Source: SZUA-368 sp028533045 (lineage in GTDB: Bacteria > Spirochaetota > Spirochaetia > DSM-2461). Taken from it: a stretch of 64,000 nucleotides of DNA. Shown piece after piece: positions 14,811 to 23,141 of the stretch (positions are counted from its first letter, which is position 1; every line of letters starts with the position of its first letter). Location of the stretch: contig JBNAIG010000019.1 of NCBI GenBank assembly GCA_050031985.1, positions 1 through 64,000 of the forward strand, written 5' to 3'. The position numbers and the translations under genes are program-made. Below the pieces are notes generated by a model. The model had not been told where the DNA came from. It searched no databases and was given only the letters and a program-made list of their open reading frames with translations.

Positions 14811-16262
14811 TTGAAACGTTTATTATGGCTCCCCCTATTTTTTTTATTAACACAGCTTTGCGCTCAGGACCTTGTTCTTTCGGCAAAGAAAGATTGGGCC
14901 TATTACGTGGAGATTCTGGAGTTGACTCTCCAGCTTCCGGGGGAAGAGAAGAGTCGAATAAGCGGGATAGAACTGGAAGTGGAAGGGGATCTTCACCTCT
15001 TCGATCAAAAAAGGGAAAGCAGCTATAGCTTTAATGTATCCGACAATGAAGGGGTAGATACGTCCAAGGAAATATTCCTGGTTATTCCCCTGTCCGAAGC
15101 CCCCCTTCAGGTTAAGGCGCGGGTCGACCTAAAAGACGGTGTCTCATTGTATAGCAATACCTTGGATCTTTCCGTCCTGCCCCATCCGATAAAAGAGAAG
15201 GATCTTTTTGTTTATGTTCACAACATGACCGAAGACTGGATTCCCGGACAGGCGGGTAACGTCCTGGTAGAGGTTTTTAGTATAGACCGATTCAAAGGGG
15301 AATCTTTGCCCTTTGAACTGTCGGGGAAGTCTCGGGTAAGAGCTTTGGAGGGATTGGATGAAGAGACAGTCTATCTGAATCAGCTTTATCACCGGATGGC
15401 CAGCTTTCCCTACCGGCTAATTTTTGATGAACCCGGGGAATATACCCTTTTGCCGGACGAATTGGAGCTGCCCTTTCTCTCTAGCGAAGGTAACCAGCCC
15501 TATACCGCGTTGGTACCGGTGATACAAGATCCCTTGACCGTTTCTGTCTCCCCGGTGGGTGAGTCTCCCCTTTTAAGCTGGGAGGTTGAGGCTGAACCGG
15601 AGATCTGGAATAAGGGAGAAGAGGTTAAACTGACTATTGAACTGACTTCTGACGGGGACCTATCATCCCTCTCTTCCCTGCTGCCTTATGGTGACTGGCC
15701 TGCTTTTCTTGAAGAAAGTGAAAATTTGACAGTCTATACCTGGGAACAAAACCGGGTATGGGAAAAGCGTAGCTTTGTATATAGGGGTACGGTGCCCGGT
15801 TCTATGGGAGTGAACCTTAAAAGTATAACCCTTCCCCCTGAAGCGGGAGGGGTCCCACTTACCATAGAATTAGGCCGTATGAAAGGGAATTTTCATCCCG
15901 CTGCGGTTGGTACTTTTTTCGGAGTGATGTTATTAACAGCCATCGGCCTGGTTCTTTTTATCCTACTGACCATTCGGAAAAGCCGCAAAAACTATCCCGA
16001 GGGCCCTGAGAAAGCGAATCTTCAGGATATCTACCTGTTTTCCGACGAATTTAAGTTGACTAACAGGGAGCGGGATGTTTTGAAAATCCTTGTGAACGGG
16101 AAATCGACTAAGGAGATTGCCGACGAGCTCTTTATCTCTCCCGATACGGCTAAAAAGCACATCAATAACATTATGAGCAAAACCGAAACCCACTCACGCC
16201 TGGAGATATATGTCCTGATGGATAAGTATGTAAAAAAGAGCGAAACCGGGGAAAATCTTTAA
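14811..16262 (+). CDS. Membrane-spanning regulator: periplasmic BatD-like region and cytoplasmic LuxR-type HTH
   Basis: 483 residues from TTG at 14811, chosen for AGGAG upstream and because it gives a proper signal peptide (KRLLWLPLFFLLTQLCAQ). About 340 residues of beta-rich sequence follow, with EKDLFVYVHNMTEDWIPGQAGNVLVEVFS resembling BatD/oxygen-tolerance Ig-like domains. One membrane helix lies at about 368-390. Then, on the cytoplasmic side, LTNRERDVLKILVNGKSTKEIADELFISPDTAKKHINNIMSK (from about 415) is a clear LuxR/GerE DNA-binding domain. It should transmit an envelope signal directly to DNA without a kinase. Target unknown; neighbours suggest envelope genes. Confidence 0.75.
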   Translation: MKRLLWLPLFFLLTQLCAQDLVLSAKKDWAYYVEILELTLQLPGEEKSRISGIELEVEGDLHLFDQKRESSYSFNVSDNEGVDTSKEIFLVIPLSEAPLQVKARVDLKDGVSLYSNTLDLSVLPHPIKEKDLFVYVHNMTEDWIPGQAGNVLVEVFSIDRFKGESLPFELSGKSRVRALEGLDEETVYLNQLYHRMASFPYRLIFDEPGEYTLLPDELELPFLSSEGNQPYTALVPVIQDPLTVSVSPVGESPLLSWEVEAEPEIWNKGEEVKLTIELTSDGDLSSLSSLLPYGDWPAFLEESENLTVYTWEQNRVWEKRSFVYRGTVPGSMGVNLKSITLPPEAGGVPLTIELGRMKGNFHPAAVGTFFGVMLLTAIGLVLFILLTIRKSRKNYPEGPEKANLQDIYLFSDEFKLTNRERDVLKILVNGKSTKEIADELFISPDTAKKHINNIMSKTETHSRLEIYVLMDKYVKKSETGENL

Positions 16263-16307
16263 TTCCTTCTTTTCTTACTATTTTCTCGCTTAAGTTTTAG
16301 GAATGCC

Positions 16308-16337
16308 CTGAAAAAGAAGGGAACATAGGGTTATACT
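16308..16337 (+). promoter_or_regulatory. Predicted leaderless promoter of the alkaline phosphatase gene
   Basis: TATACT (16332-16337), 6 bases, ATG at 16344; a partial -35 (CTGAAA at 16308-16313, 18-base spacing). No ribosome site. Confidence 0.5.
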
Positions 16338-16343
16338 TTTATT

Positions 16344-17627
16344 ATGGGACTCGCTAATTTCTCGAATAATGTAATTTTCTGCTTTCTTGTGTTTCTTTCC
16401 TGTTTTCTTAGGGGGAATTATTGTTATGGGGAAGAGAAGAGCCCCGATTGTATTATCATTATGATCTCCGACGGCTGCGGTTACGAGACCTTAAAGGCCG
16501 CCGATTTATTTGACGGAAAAAAGCAGGTCTATGAGGAATGGGAGCATCAATGGGCCGTGAGTACCTACCCTTACGGCGGTTCCTATTCTTCCGATTTGGC
16601 CTGGACCGATTCTTCCTATCTTGATTCCGGTTATACCGACTCTGCCGCCGCTGCCACAGCCCTTTCCACGGGTTCCAAGACCTCTTTGGGAACCATAGGT
16701 CGTGATTCTCTTCATCAATCGGACTATACCCATCTTATGGAAAAGGCCAAGGCACAAGGATTTGCCACCGGTGTTGTTACTTCCGTCGAATGGAGCCATG
16801 CAACACCGGCGGGCTTTACGGCTCATAACAATAGCCGCCAAAATTACCGGGAGATTGCCCGGGAGATTCTGGAGGGTGATACGGATGTTGTCATGGGCTG
16901 CGGCCATCCGGAATTCAATAATGAGGGAAAAGCCCGTTCTCCTCTGGGATTATTGGGGCACTACCGCTATGTGGGCGGTAAAAAAACATGGGACAGACTG
17001 AATTCTGCTTATGACGGGTATTATAATAACTGGAGTCTTATAGAGACTTTGAGCGATTTTAACACTCTGGCGGAGGGCTCAGGACCGTACCCGGAAAAAG
17101 TTTTGGCCATCCCTCAGGTTTATGAGACTCTTCAGTATAGAAGAAGAGGAGAGGCTTCCGGTGGGCTTAATCAGTCCGTTCCCAGCTTGGCGACCATGGC
17201 CAGGGGGGCCTTGAATGTCCTTTCTTCCCGGGATTCCCGCTTTGTTTTGATGATAGAAGGGGGCGCTGTCGATTGGGCGGCCCATGATAATAAGGGCGAC
17301 CGGCTTATAGAGGAGGAGAGGGCCTTTAATGACGCTGTGGAAGAGGTTGTTTCATGGATAGAAGAGAGGTCCGGTTGGGATAATTCCCTGCTTATTGTGA
17401 CGGCCGATCATGAGACGGGACATGTCGGCGGTATTGGTCCGGAGGGTGAGCCGGGGGTGATTTTTAATTCAAAGAATCATACGAATCAGCTAGTTCCCCT
17501 ATTTGCCCGTGGGGTGGGTGCCGAGGGGTTTAATGATTATGTAGTAGGCCGGGATAAGGTAAGAGGGGCTTATATTGACAATACCGCCGTCGGGCAGTAT
17601 TTGAGCTCTTTTCTTTCCGGGGAATAA
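16344..17627 (+). CDS. Alkaline phosphatase (PhoA superfamily)
   Basis: 427 residues with an N-terminal signal peptide (FLVFLSCFLRGNYCYG). IIIMISDGCGYETLKAADLF carries the first metal-binding Asp. YTDSAAAATALSTGSKTS carries the nucleophile Ser100. VEWSHATPAGFTAHNNSR, MIEGGAVDWAAHDN and VTADHETGHVGG supply the remaining zinc/magnesium ligands. It hydrolyses phosphomonoesters in the periplasm. 18 bases upstream of a sensor kinase gene, so the two may be co-transcribed. Confidence 0.9.
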   Translation: MGLANFSNNVIFCFLVFLSCFLRGNYCYGEEKSPDCIIIMISDGCGYETLKAADLFDGKKQVYEEWEHQWAVSTYPYGGSYSSDLAWTDSSYLDSGYTDSAAAATALSTGSKTSLGTIGRDSLHQSDYTHLMEKAKAQGFATGVVTSVEWSHATPAGFTAHNNSRQNYREIAREILEGDTDVVMGCGHPEFNNEGKARSPLGLLGHYRYVGGKKTWDRLNSAYDGYYNNWSLIETLSDFNTLAEGSGPYPEKVLAIPQVYETLQYRRRGEASGGLNQSVPSLATMARGALNVLSSRDSRFVLMIEGGAVDWAAHDNKGDRLIEEERAFNDAVEEVVSWIEERSGWDNSLLIVTADHETGHVGGIGPEGEPGVIFNSKNHTNQLVPLFARGVGAEGFNDYVVGRDKVRGAYIDNTAVGQYLSSFLSGE

Positions 17628-17645
17628 TATACAAGGTGGCGGATA

Positions 17646-20315
17646 TTGGCTAATATTATTAATATGGGTAATAAATATAGGACAGGGGTCTTTGTTTTCT
17701 TCATCGGCTTTTTGTTATTTCTGAATCTTTCCTGCCGTCAAGGGGGGGAGCTGTCGGAAGAAAATACCGGAATTACCAATGAAGCCGTTTTATTGGAACC
17801 GAAGCGGGTACTCTTCATTAGTTCCTATTCGCCGGGGCTTTTTACCTTTGATTCCCAGATAAAGGGGATTCGGAGGTGTTTTAAGTATCTGCCAGTGCGT
17901 TTGGACGTGGACTTTATGGATACGAAGAACTTTCCCACCAAAGAAAGCCTGGATAACTTTAAAAGGAGTCTTAAATATAAGCTGGAGAACGGGGAAGCTT
18001 ATGATGCGGTTATTGTGGGGGATGATAACGGTCTTGTTTACCTAATGGATCACAAGGAGGAGCTGTTTCCCAAGACGCCTCTCTTTTTTTTGGGGATCAA
18101 CGATCTTAAAACGGCTTTGGAGAGTCAGATTGATCCTATGGTAACCGGGGTGGTTGAGGCAAAGTCAGTCTATAAAACTCTTGAGATGTCTTACGGGCTT
18201 AATCCCAAGGCCCGGCGGGTTGTGTGTCTTATAGATAATACGGTGAGCAGCCAGGCCGAATTCCGGGATCTCATGAGTTTTGCTCCTCAATTCCCCGATT
18301 TGGAATTTATTTCCCTTAACCTTTCCGAAGGAAGTCTGGATGAGTTTCTTGGTAAGGTGGCCGCCCTGGATGAAACGGATATTTTGCACTGGCTTTCTGC
18401 GGTTAGGGATGAATCGGGACGGGTTTTAAGTTATGGGGAGATGCGTCGTTATTTGGTGGATGTGGTAAATTCCCCTCTTTACGGTCTTACCAGTTCCGGT
18501 ATTGGCGAAGGGATTATGGGGGGCTGTGTTATCCGCCATGAGGACCAGGGCTATGCGGCGGCGGATATGGTTATGCAGTATTTTACAGGTACCCCCGTGG
18601 CGGATATTCCCTTTTCCACGGAAAGTCCCAATGCCTATATGGTAGACTACGAAATATTCAGCCGCTTCGGTTATTCTCTGGATGATTTGCCGCCCGATAC
18701 GATTCTTGTTAATCGAACTTATACTTTTTGGGAGCTCCATGGTAAGAAGGTGCTTTTTGGGGTTTTTGTTTTTCTGTTGCAAGGTGTGATAATCTTTTAT
18801 CTGGTTATTAATATTCGTAAAAGAAGGGAAAATGAAGAGAAATTCCGCTCCTATATCGAATATGCGCCGGACGGGATTTTTGTTGTAGATGAAAAGGGTG
18901 TCATACTTGATGTAAATATTTCGGCCTGTCGTTTTTCTGAATTTAACCGGGAAGAGCTTATTGGTCAGCCTATAGGGTTTTTATTTCAAAGGGATGTGGC
19001 GGAACAGGCTGAAGCTATTATGAATGGTGTTTCCCGGGATGGTTATCTGGGGTATGAAATTTCTTATATGACTAAGTCGGGCCGGTTAAAATATGGCCGT
19101 ATTGAGGCGGTAAAGCTCTCCCATAACAGGTATTTGGGCTTTGCCAAGGATATTACCGATTGGAAGGAGTCGGAAGAAGAGAAGGTCCAACTGTCCAATC
19201 AGCTTCACCAGAGTCAAAAGATGGATGCGGTGGGCCAGTTGGCCGGAGGTGTGGCTCATGACTTTAATAATATACTGGGCGCCATTATGGGGGCGGCGGA
19301 GATTCTTAAATCTTCTCCCAAGGACAGGGAGGAAGAAAAAGAAACCTACCTGGATATGATTATCAAGGCTTCCAAAAGGGCTGCCGATTTGAATAAAAAA
19401 TTGCTGGCCTTTAGCAGAAAGGGGAGCTTTACCTCTTCCGACGTGAATATGAACGAAATTATTGATGATATTTTGGTCATTCTGAATCAGACTATAGATA
19501 AGAACATAGAGATAATAACCGAATGGGAAGCGCAGGCAGTTATGGTAACCGGAGACGATTCGGCTTTGCAAAGCTCTCTTTTAAACCTGTGTATTAATGC
19601 GGTCCAGGCCATGACCCATGGGGGATCTTTGAGTCTTGTTACCAGGAATGTGATCCTTGATGAAGATTACTGTTCTCGGAGCAGCTTTGATATTGAGCCC
19701 GGGCTGTATCTGGATATTGAAGTAAACGATACGGGCAGAGGGATTCCCGATGACGTGCTGGATAAAATTTTTGAACCCTTTTTTACAACGAAAGAAGAAG
19801 GAACAGGCTTGGGACTCTCTGCGGTTTTCGGTACGGTTCAGGACCATAGGGGAGCCGTTTTAGTTTCTAGCAAAGAGAGCCGGGGTTCCCTTTTTCATAT
19901 GATTTTGCCCTGTTTCGAAGGGGAAGCTTACGAAGAGGGGCGTGTTGAGCCGGTAGTTCCCGCTTCGGGGGTCGTTCTCTTGGCCGATAAGGATGATATT
20001 TCCCGTATTATAGGGAAATCTACCCTGGAAGGGATGGGCTACACCGTACATTCCGCAGCAACCGGCCTCGAGGCTGTAGAGCTGTATCAGTATAATTATG
20101 AGAAAATAGATCTGGTAATTCTTGAGGGGGTTATGCCCAGGATGAACGGCGAGGAAGTTCTAAAACTGATGAAGGAGACCAAGAGCAGCTGCCGGGTTAT
20201 CATCTCCTGTCCCTTCGGAGGAGAGGAGAACCGAAGGGTTTGGGAAGCCAAAGGGGCGGTAGGTTTTGTGCGGAAACCTCTTAGGCGCAAAGAGCTGCTA
20301 AAGGTTTTGGGATGA
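17646..20315 (+). CDS. Hybrid sensor kinase: ABC_sub_bind-like sensor, PAS, HisKA, HATPase, degenerate receiver
   Basis: 889 residues from TTG at 17646 (AAGGTGG upstream; ATG at 17664 is an alternative). Lipobox-like LNLSC near residue 31, then a periplasmic ligand domain (VLFISSYSPGLFTFD, FMDTKNFPT, GDDNGLVYLMDH, PLFFLGINDLK), a membrane helix near 370, PAS (YAPDGIFVVDEKGVILDVN), HisKA with His538 in GGVAHDFNNIL, and HATPase (DTGRGIPDD, FEPFFTTKEEGTGLGLS). A C-terminal receiver follows, but the phospho-Asp position reads LVILEGVMPRMNG, with Glu827 instead of Asp. The Lys of GFVRKPL is kept. It may therefore be a phosphorylation-independent pseudo-receiver. Confidence 0.85.
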   Translation: MANIINMGNKYRTGVFVFFIGFLLFLNLSCRQGGELSEENTGITNEAVLLEPKRVLFISSYSPGLFTFDSQIKGIRRCFKYLPVRLDVDFMDTKNFPTKESLDNFKRSLKYKLENGEAYDAVIVGDDNGLVYLMDHKEELFPKTPLFFLGINDLKTALESQIDPMVTGVVEAKSVYKTLEMSYGLNPKARRVVCLIDNTVSSQAEFRDLMSFAPQFPDLEFISLNLSEGSLDEFLGKVAALDETDILHWLSAVRDESGRVLSYGEMRRYLVDVVNSPLYGLTSSGIGEGIMGGCVIRHEDQGYAAADMVMQYFTGTPVADIPFSTESPNAYMVDYEIFSRFGYSLDDLPPDTILVNRTYTFWELHGKKVLFGVFVFLLQGVIIFYLVINIRKRRENEEKFRSYIEYAPDGIFVVDEKGVILDVNISACRFSEFNREELIGQPIGFLFQRDVAEQAEAIMNGVSRDGYLGYEISYMTKSGRLKYGRIEAVKLSHNRYLGFAKDITDWKESEEEKVQLSNQLHQSQKMDAVGQLAGGVAHDFNNILGAIMGAAEILKSSPKDREEEKETYLDMIIKASKRAADLNKKLLAFSRKGSFTSSDVNMNEIIDDILVILNQTIDKNIEIITEWEAQAVMVTGDDSALQSSLLNLCINAVQAMTHGGSLSLVTRNVILDEDYCSRSSFDIEPGLYLDIEVNDTGRGIPDDVLDKIFEPFFTTKEEGTGLGLSAVFGTVQDHRGAVLVSSKESRGSLFHMILPCFEGEAYEEGRVEPVVPASGVVLLADKDDISRIIGKSTLEGMGYTVHSAATGLEAVELYQYNYEKIDLVILEGVMPRMNGEEVLKLMKETKSSCRVIISCPFGGEENRRVWEAKGAVGFVRKPLRRKELLKVLG

Positions 20316-20317
20316 CC

Positions 20318-20707
20318 CTAATCCTCTTTTTCCTGGTTGGGCATATTGAATTTTCGGCTGTCGAAACGGTCGCCGCCCAGCCAGAGGTCAATCTTTATGC
20401 CGCTTCCCGTTCGGGTTACGTCGGCATGTTTCATTTGCCAGCCCAGCAGGTTCAATCGTGATGAACCAAGAAGGTCGTGGCCGGTCATGGCGCCGTAGTA
20501 GCTGGCCAGTTCGGGCCGCTTGCGGCTGTTGAGGGCTTTTTCCATTTTTTTGATTTCCTGGTCCGAATGTTCGTTGTCATCTATGACGCAGAGGTGCATT
20601 CCGTCCTGTTCCTGGTGGAGGGAGATGACCATGCGCATGGGGTCTTCCTCGAGTATGTAGCTGGATATTTCTCCAATGAGCTGGAGTATGAGATCTTTTC
20701 TTTTCAT
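20318..20707 (-). CDS. Small protein encoded with DUF1576 protein, possibly GHKL-ATPase-like
   Basis: 129 residues; its start overlaps the stop of the DUF1576 gene by 1 base (TAATG), so it is translationally coupled. MVISLHQEQDGMHLCVIDDNEHSD and the C-terminal LNLLGWQMKHADVTRTGSGIKIDLWL loosely resemble the end of an RsbW/GHKL ATPase-like fold, but the family is not certain. No signal peptide. Likely a cytoplasmic partner of the membrane protein. Confidence 0.55.
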   Translation of the reverse strand: MKRKDLILQLIGEISSYILEEDPMRMVISLHQEQDGMHLCVIDDNEHSDQEIKKMEKALNSRKRPELASYYGAMTGHDLLGSSRLNLLGWQMKHADVTRTGSGIKIDLWLGGDRFDSRKFNMPNQEKED

Positions 20708-21969
20708 TAGAATTCTTCCTTGTTGGTTTTATGCCACTGAATGACAGAGATGAGGAGGGCTGCGGTGAGTCCTCCGGCGAATCCGTTGTTATAGAGGTTC
20801 ATTCCTCCGAACCAGGCTCCTGTTTGCATTACCATGAGCAGGTGGACCGCTCCGGCGGTTATGCCGACGGGTATGCCGAATTCTCCCGCCAGGGGAGCGA
20901 GGGTGGTGGAGAAGAAGAAGGCCAATATTGGGCCTGCTGCGCTGAGGGAGTTTCCCGTAAGCAGTGTGGCGGCCACAACTCCGGCCAGTATAGGCCAGGC
21001 ATTCTTTATGTGTGTACCGAATGCACCGAAACCCATGACCGTCATTATTCCCCCGATGACGGGGCCGTTAAAGGGGGCGCCCACAAAGTAGACGTAGGCC
21101 GAACCGAGTAGACCCAAAAGGCCGCTGTTTATGAGGGCTGCCGGGAGGGAAGGGTAGTCGGTAAAGTCCGATGGCAGTCGTCCCGGAAGGGTAAGTAGCT
21201 CTTTGAAGTCGGGCCAGCACTCTTTTTTGCCTTTTGCGATACCCACTACGATGAGGAAGAGGGAGAGGCAGGGAATGAGCAGAGTAAGGAGAAGGGACGA
21301 ACCGGTATACCACTCATAGGCCGTGGCGAATTCGTGGCCCAGTCCTTTTATGAGGGCGGCGGCAAAGAGGCCCAGAAAGCCGCAGGTGAGGCCCATGTTG
21401 TAAAGGTTGTATCCCTGGTGAAGGTGCAGCATAGAGATGGCCGCCGAGGGAAGGAGGAAGCCGATTCCCACTCCGCCGGCTATTCCAAGGGCTATGGCCG
21501 CCGCAGGATTGATGGCCACTTCCCAGGCAATGGTACTTACGAGGGGGCCCAGGGCCGTTCCGAAGAGGGCGATAATGAGGTAGTCCTTAAAGGTCTTTCC
21601 CGCTACTTTGGCGGCAATGAAAACGCCCAGTACGATGGGGAGGATATTGAGCGGTGTCTTTCCAAAGAGGCCGAATCCTACCATGGTAAAGATAGCCGCA
21701 TAGGTGGGCCCCGAATGCTGGATGCCCGCCAGTTTAATCAGTGTAAGTCCTACCAAGCCCACGAGGGCCGCATTCAACATGGCTCCCCCCACACCGGCGA
21801 TGGCCACATAGTCATTTATGAGACGGGCCGGGTGGGTCTGGATGTGCCAGAGTCCTTCCAGTGCGGTCCTAAGGCCCGAATGGAGGAAGGGGGAGATGAA
21901 AAAGGTTGTGAGTAAGACGGTTAGAGCAAAAAGGATGATATCCTTGTCTTTCATATCTTTTAATAACAT
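20707..21969 (-). CDS. DUF1576 polytopic membrane protein
   Basis: 420 residues, about ten or more hydrophobic segments rich in Gly and Ala. Two related halves are visible, each with a segment like LLGLLGSAYVYFVG/LVGLTLIKLAGIQ, then GPTYAAIFTMVGFGLFGKTPLNILPI in one and GPVIGGIMTVMGFGAFGTHIKNAWPI in the other. This text is typical of DUF1576, a family of unknown transport-like function. First gene of a two-gene operon with a predicted leaderless start. Confidence 0.8.
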   Translation of the reverse strand: MLLKDMKDKDIILFALTVLLTTFFISPFLHSGLRTALEGLWHIQTHPARLINDYVAIAGVGGAMLNAALVGLVGLTLIKLAGIQHSGPTYAAIFTMVGFGLFGKTPLNILPIVLGVFIAAKVAGKTFKDYLIIALFGTALGPLVSTIAWEVAINPAAAIALGIAGGVGIGFLLPSAAISMLHLHQGYNLYNMGLTCGFLGLFAAALIKGLGHEFATAYEWYTGSSLLLTLLIPCLSLFLIVVGIAKGKKECWPDFKELLTLPGRLPSDFTDYPSLPAALINSGLLGLLGSAYVYFVGAPFNGPVIGGIMTVMGFGAFGTHIKNAWPILAGVVAATLLTGNSLSAAGPILAFFFSTTLAPLAGEFGIPVGITAGAVHLLMVMQTGAWFGGMNLYNNGFAGGLTAALLISVIQWHKTNKEEF

Positions 21970-21975
21970 GGCTTA

Positions 21976-22004
21976 ATTTTCACCGAATAATCCCTATGCG
22001 TCAA
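21976..22004 (-). promoter_or_regulatory. Predicted leaderless promoter of the DUF1576 operon
   Basis: Reverse strand: TTGACG (21999-22004), 17 bases, GAAAAT (21976-21981), 6 bases, ATG at 21969. Confidence 0.5.
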
Positions 22005-22025
22005 GTTAGATTTATAAAGTAAACG

Positions 22026-22054
22026 TTGCGCCCTCGTAAAAGCAGTGTTAGAAT
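22026..22054 (+). promoter_or_regulatory. Predicted promoter of a candidate small RNA
   Basis: TTGCGC (22026-22031), 17 bases, TAGAAT (22049-22054). It points into the space between two reverse-strand genes, where the only downstream object is a terminator. Confidence 0.45.
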
Positions 22055-22060
22055 AAACTT

Positions 22061-22131
22061 ACGTAAGATTATTAGCTCTTTATGACTAATATCTCCTGCC
22101 CCGTTACCCTTTGGGCCAACGGGGCTTTTTT
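22061..22131 (+). ncRNA. Candidate small RNA of about 71 nucleotides
   Basis: Between the promoter at 22026-22054 and the terminator at 22098-22131 there is no credible coding region. The predicted RNA has a first imperfect hairpin (GATTATTAG paired with CTAATATC), then a short linker with TCTCCTG, complementary to Shine-Dalgarno sequences, then the terminator hairpin. This is the usual plan of a trans-acting bacterial sRNA. Its 3' end touches the stop codon of the reverse-strand gene at 22130. Confidence 0.45.
22098..22131 (+). terminator. Strong forward-strand terminator
   Basis: GCCCCGTT at 22098 pairs with AACGGGGC at 22118, with an extra CCC/GGG inside, followed by six T (22126-22131). 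The T-run is on the forward strand only, so it does not serve the reverse-strand gene that ends at 22130. Confidence 0.8.
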
Positions 22132-23131
22132 AGTTGGTCTTTATTTGAATCCCGGCGTAAAGGGCTAAGGTGTAGATATCTTCGTCACCGGAGAGGTCCA
22201 GATAGGGGCGTTCGTGTTCCAGGAAAAAGTCGGCAAAGAGTTTGGCGTCTTCCGAGAGATAGAGCTGGTTGGCCAGAACAAAGCGCTGGGTGAAGTATTC
22301 CCCATAGGCCGCGTCGGGCATGATGAGGGAGTAGCGCAGTCCGGGGATCCATTCCAGTTCAAAGAGTTCCTTTTTATAGGCTATGAGACCGTCGGCCCCA
22401 AAGAAGTAGCTCCTGTCCCCGTCCTCTGTAGGAAGGGTCATGTAGCTGATGGGGGAGGAGATGTTGGAGCCAGTGGCCAGTTCTACCGAGTAGAGCCAGG
22501 GGCCGGTGGTATCGGCGGCATGGAGGGTGAAGGCAAAGTGGTGGGAACTGTCTTCCGTATCGTCGTAGATTTTACGCCAGTTTCCCAAATAGAGGGCCGA
22601 AAGGCCGTAAAAGCTGTTCTTGCCAAAGGGGTGGAAAAAATAACTCCCGTTGAATTGAGGTTCGTAGGGGAATACATTGGAAACGCCTCCTTTGAAGTAC
22701 CAGTCGTTTTTGTCATAGAGCTCCAGGCTCGTGTAGCGGGCCACATAACCCAGGTAGTCGTAGTATTCCGTTATGAGGCCTGTTTCGTTTATTATACGGT
22801 CAAAGGAGGAGTCGAACTCGTCCATGGTAAGGAAATTTTCCTTGTATCCCGCCCGGGCTCTGAGTTTATCTCCCAGTTTCATGGTGACCGTTATTTCATC
22901 CGGGTTTACTTCAAATTCGTCCATGTAGAGGGCTATATCGCTTGTCATGCCCTTTGCCAGGTCCAGTTCTACTCCCAGTTTTCCCTTGAGCATGAACCAC
23001 TCCTCCCAATATTCGGCGGAGTTAAAGTACATGGTCATGCTTCCGTTGATTTCGTGTTGTCCAAAGAGGGGAAGGCAGAAGAAAAGGGCCAGAAAAAAGG
23101 CGGCGGCTATTTTTGAGGGGGCGTGGGACAT
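22130..23131 (-). CDS. Secreted, probably outer-membrane beta-barrel protein
   Basis: 333 residues. Signal peptide (KIAAAFFLALFFCLPLFGQ), then many short alternating, aromatic-rich stretches such as WYFKGGVSNVFPYEP, YLGNWRKIYDDTED and EWIPGLRYSLIMPDAAYG, ending ALYAGIQIKTN. This is the look of an outer-membrane barrel, but the final residue is Asn rather than the classical Phe. Family not recognised. AGGAG precedes the ATG and the CotH-like gene ends 10 bases upstream, so they form an operon. Confidence 0.65.
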   Translation of the reverse strand: MSHAPSKIAAAFFLALFFCLPLFGQHEINGSMTMYFNSAEYWEEWFMLKGKLGVELDLAKGMTSDIALYMDEFEVNPDEITVTMKLGDKLRARAGYKENFLTMDEFDSSFDRIINETGLITEYYDYLGYVARYTSLELYDKNDWYFKGGVSNVFPYEPQFNGSYFFHPFGKNSFYGLSALYLGNWRKIYDDTEDSSHHFAFTLHAADTTGPWLYSVELATGSNISSPISYMTLPTEDGDRSYFFGADGLIAYKKELFELEWIPGLRYSLIMPDAAYGEYFTQRFVLANQLYLSEDAKLFADFFLEHERPYLDLSGDEDIYTLALYAGIQIKTN

Positions 23132-23141
23132 GGCGGTTCTC

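Noticed and set aside
22098..22131. Terminator of the reverse-strand barrel gene
   Set aside because: On the reverse strand the hairpin is not followed by a T-run; the T-run is on the forward strand.
22214..23116. 300-codon forward frame opposite the barrel-like protein gene
   Set aside because: No known domain or ribosome site; the reverse-strand protein has a signal peptide, a Shine-Dalgarno site and a sensible operon position.
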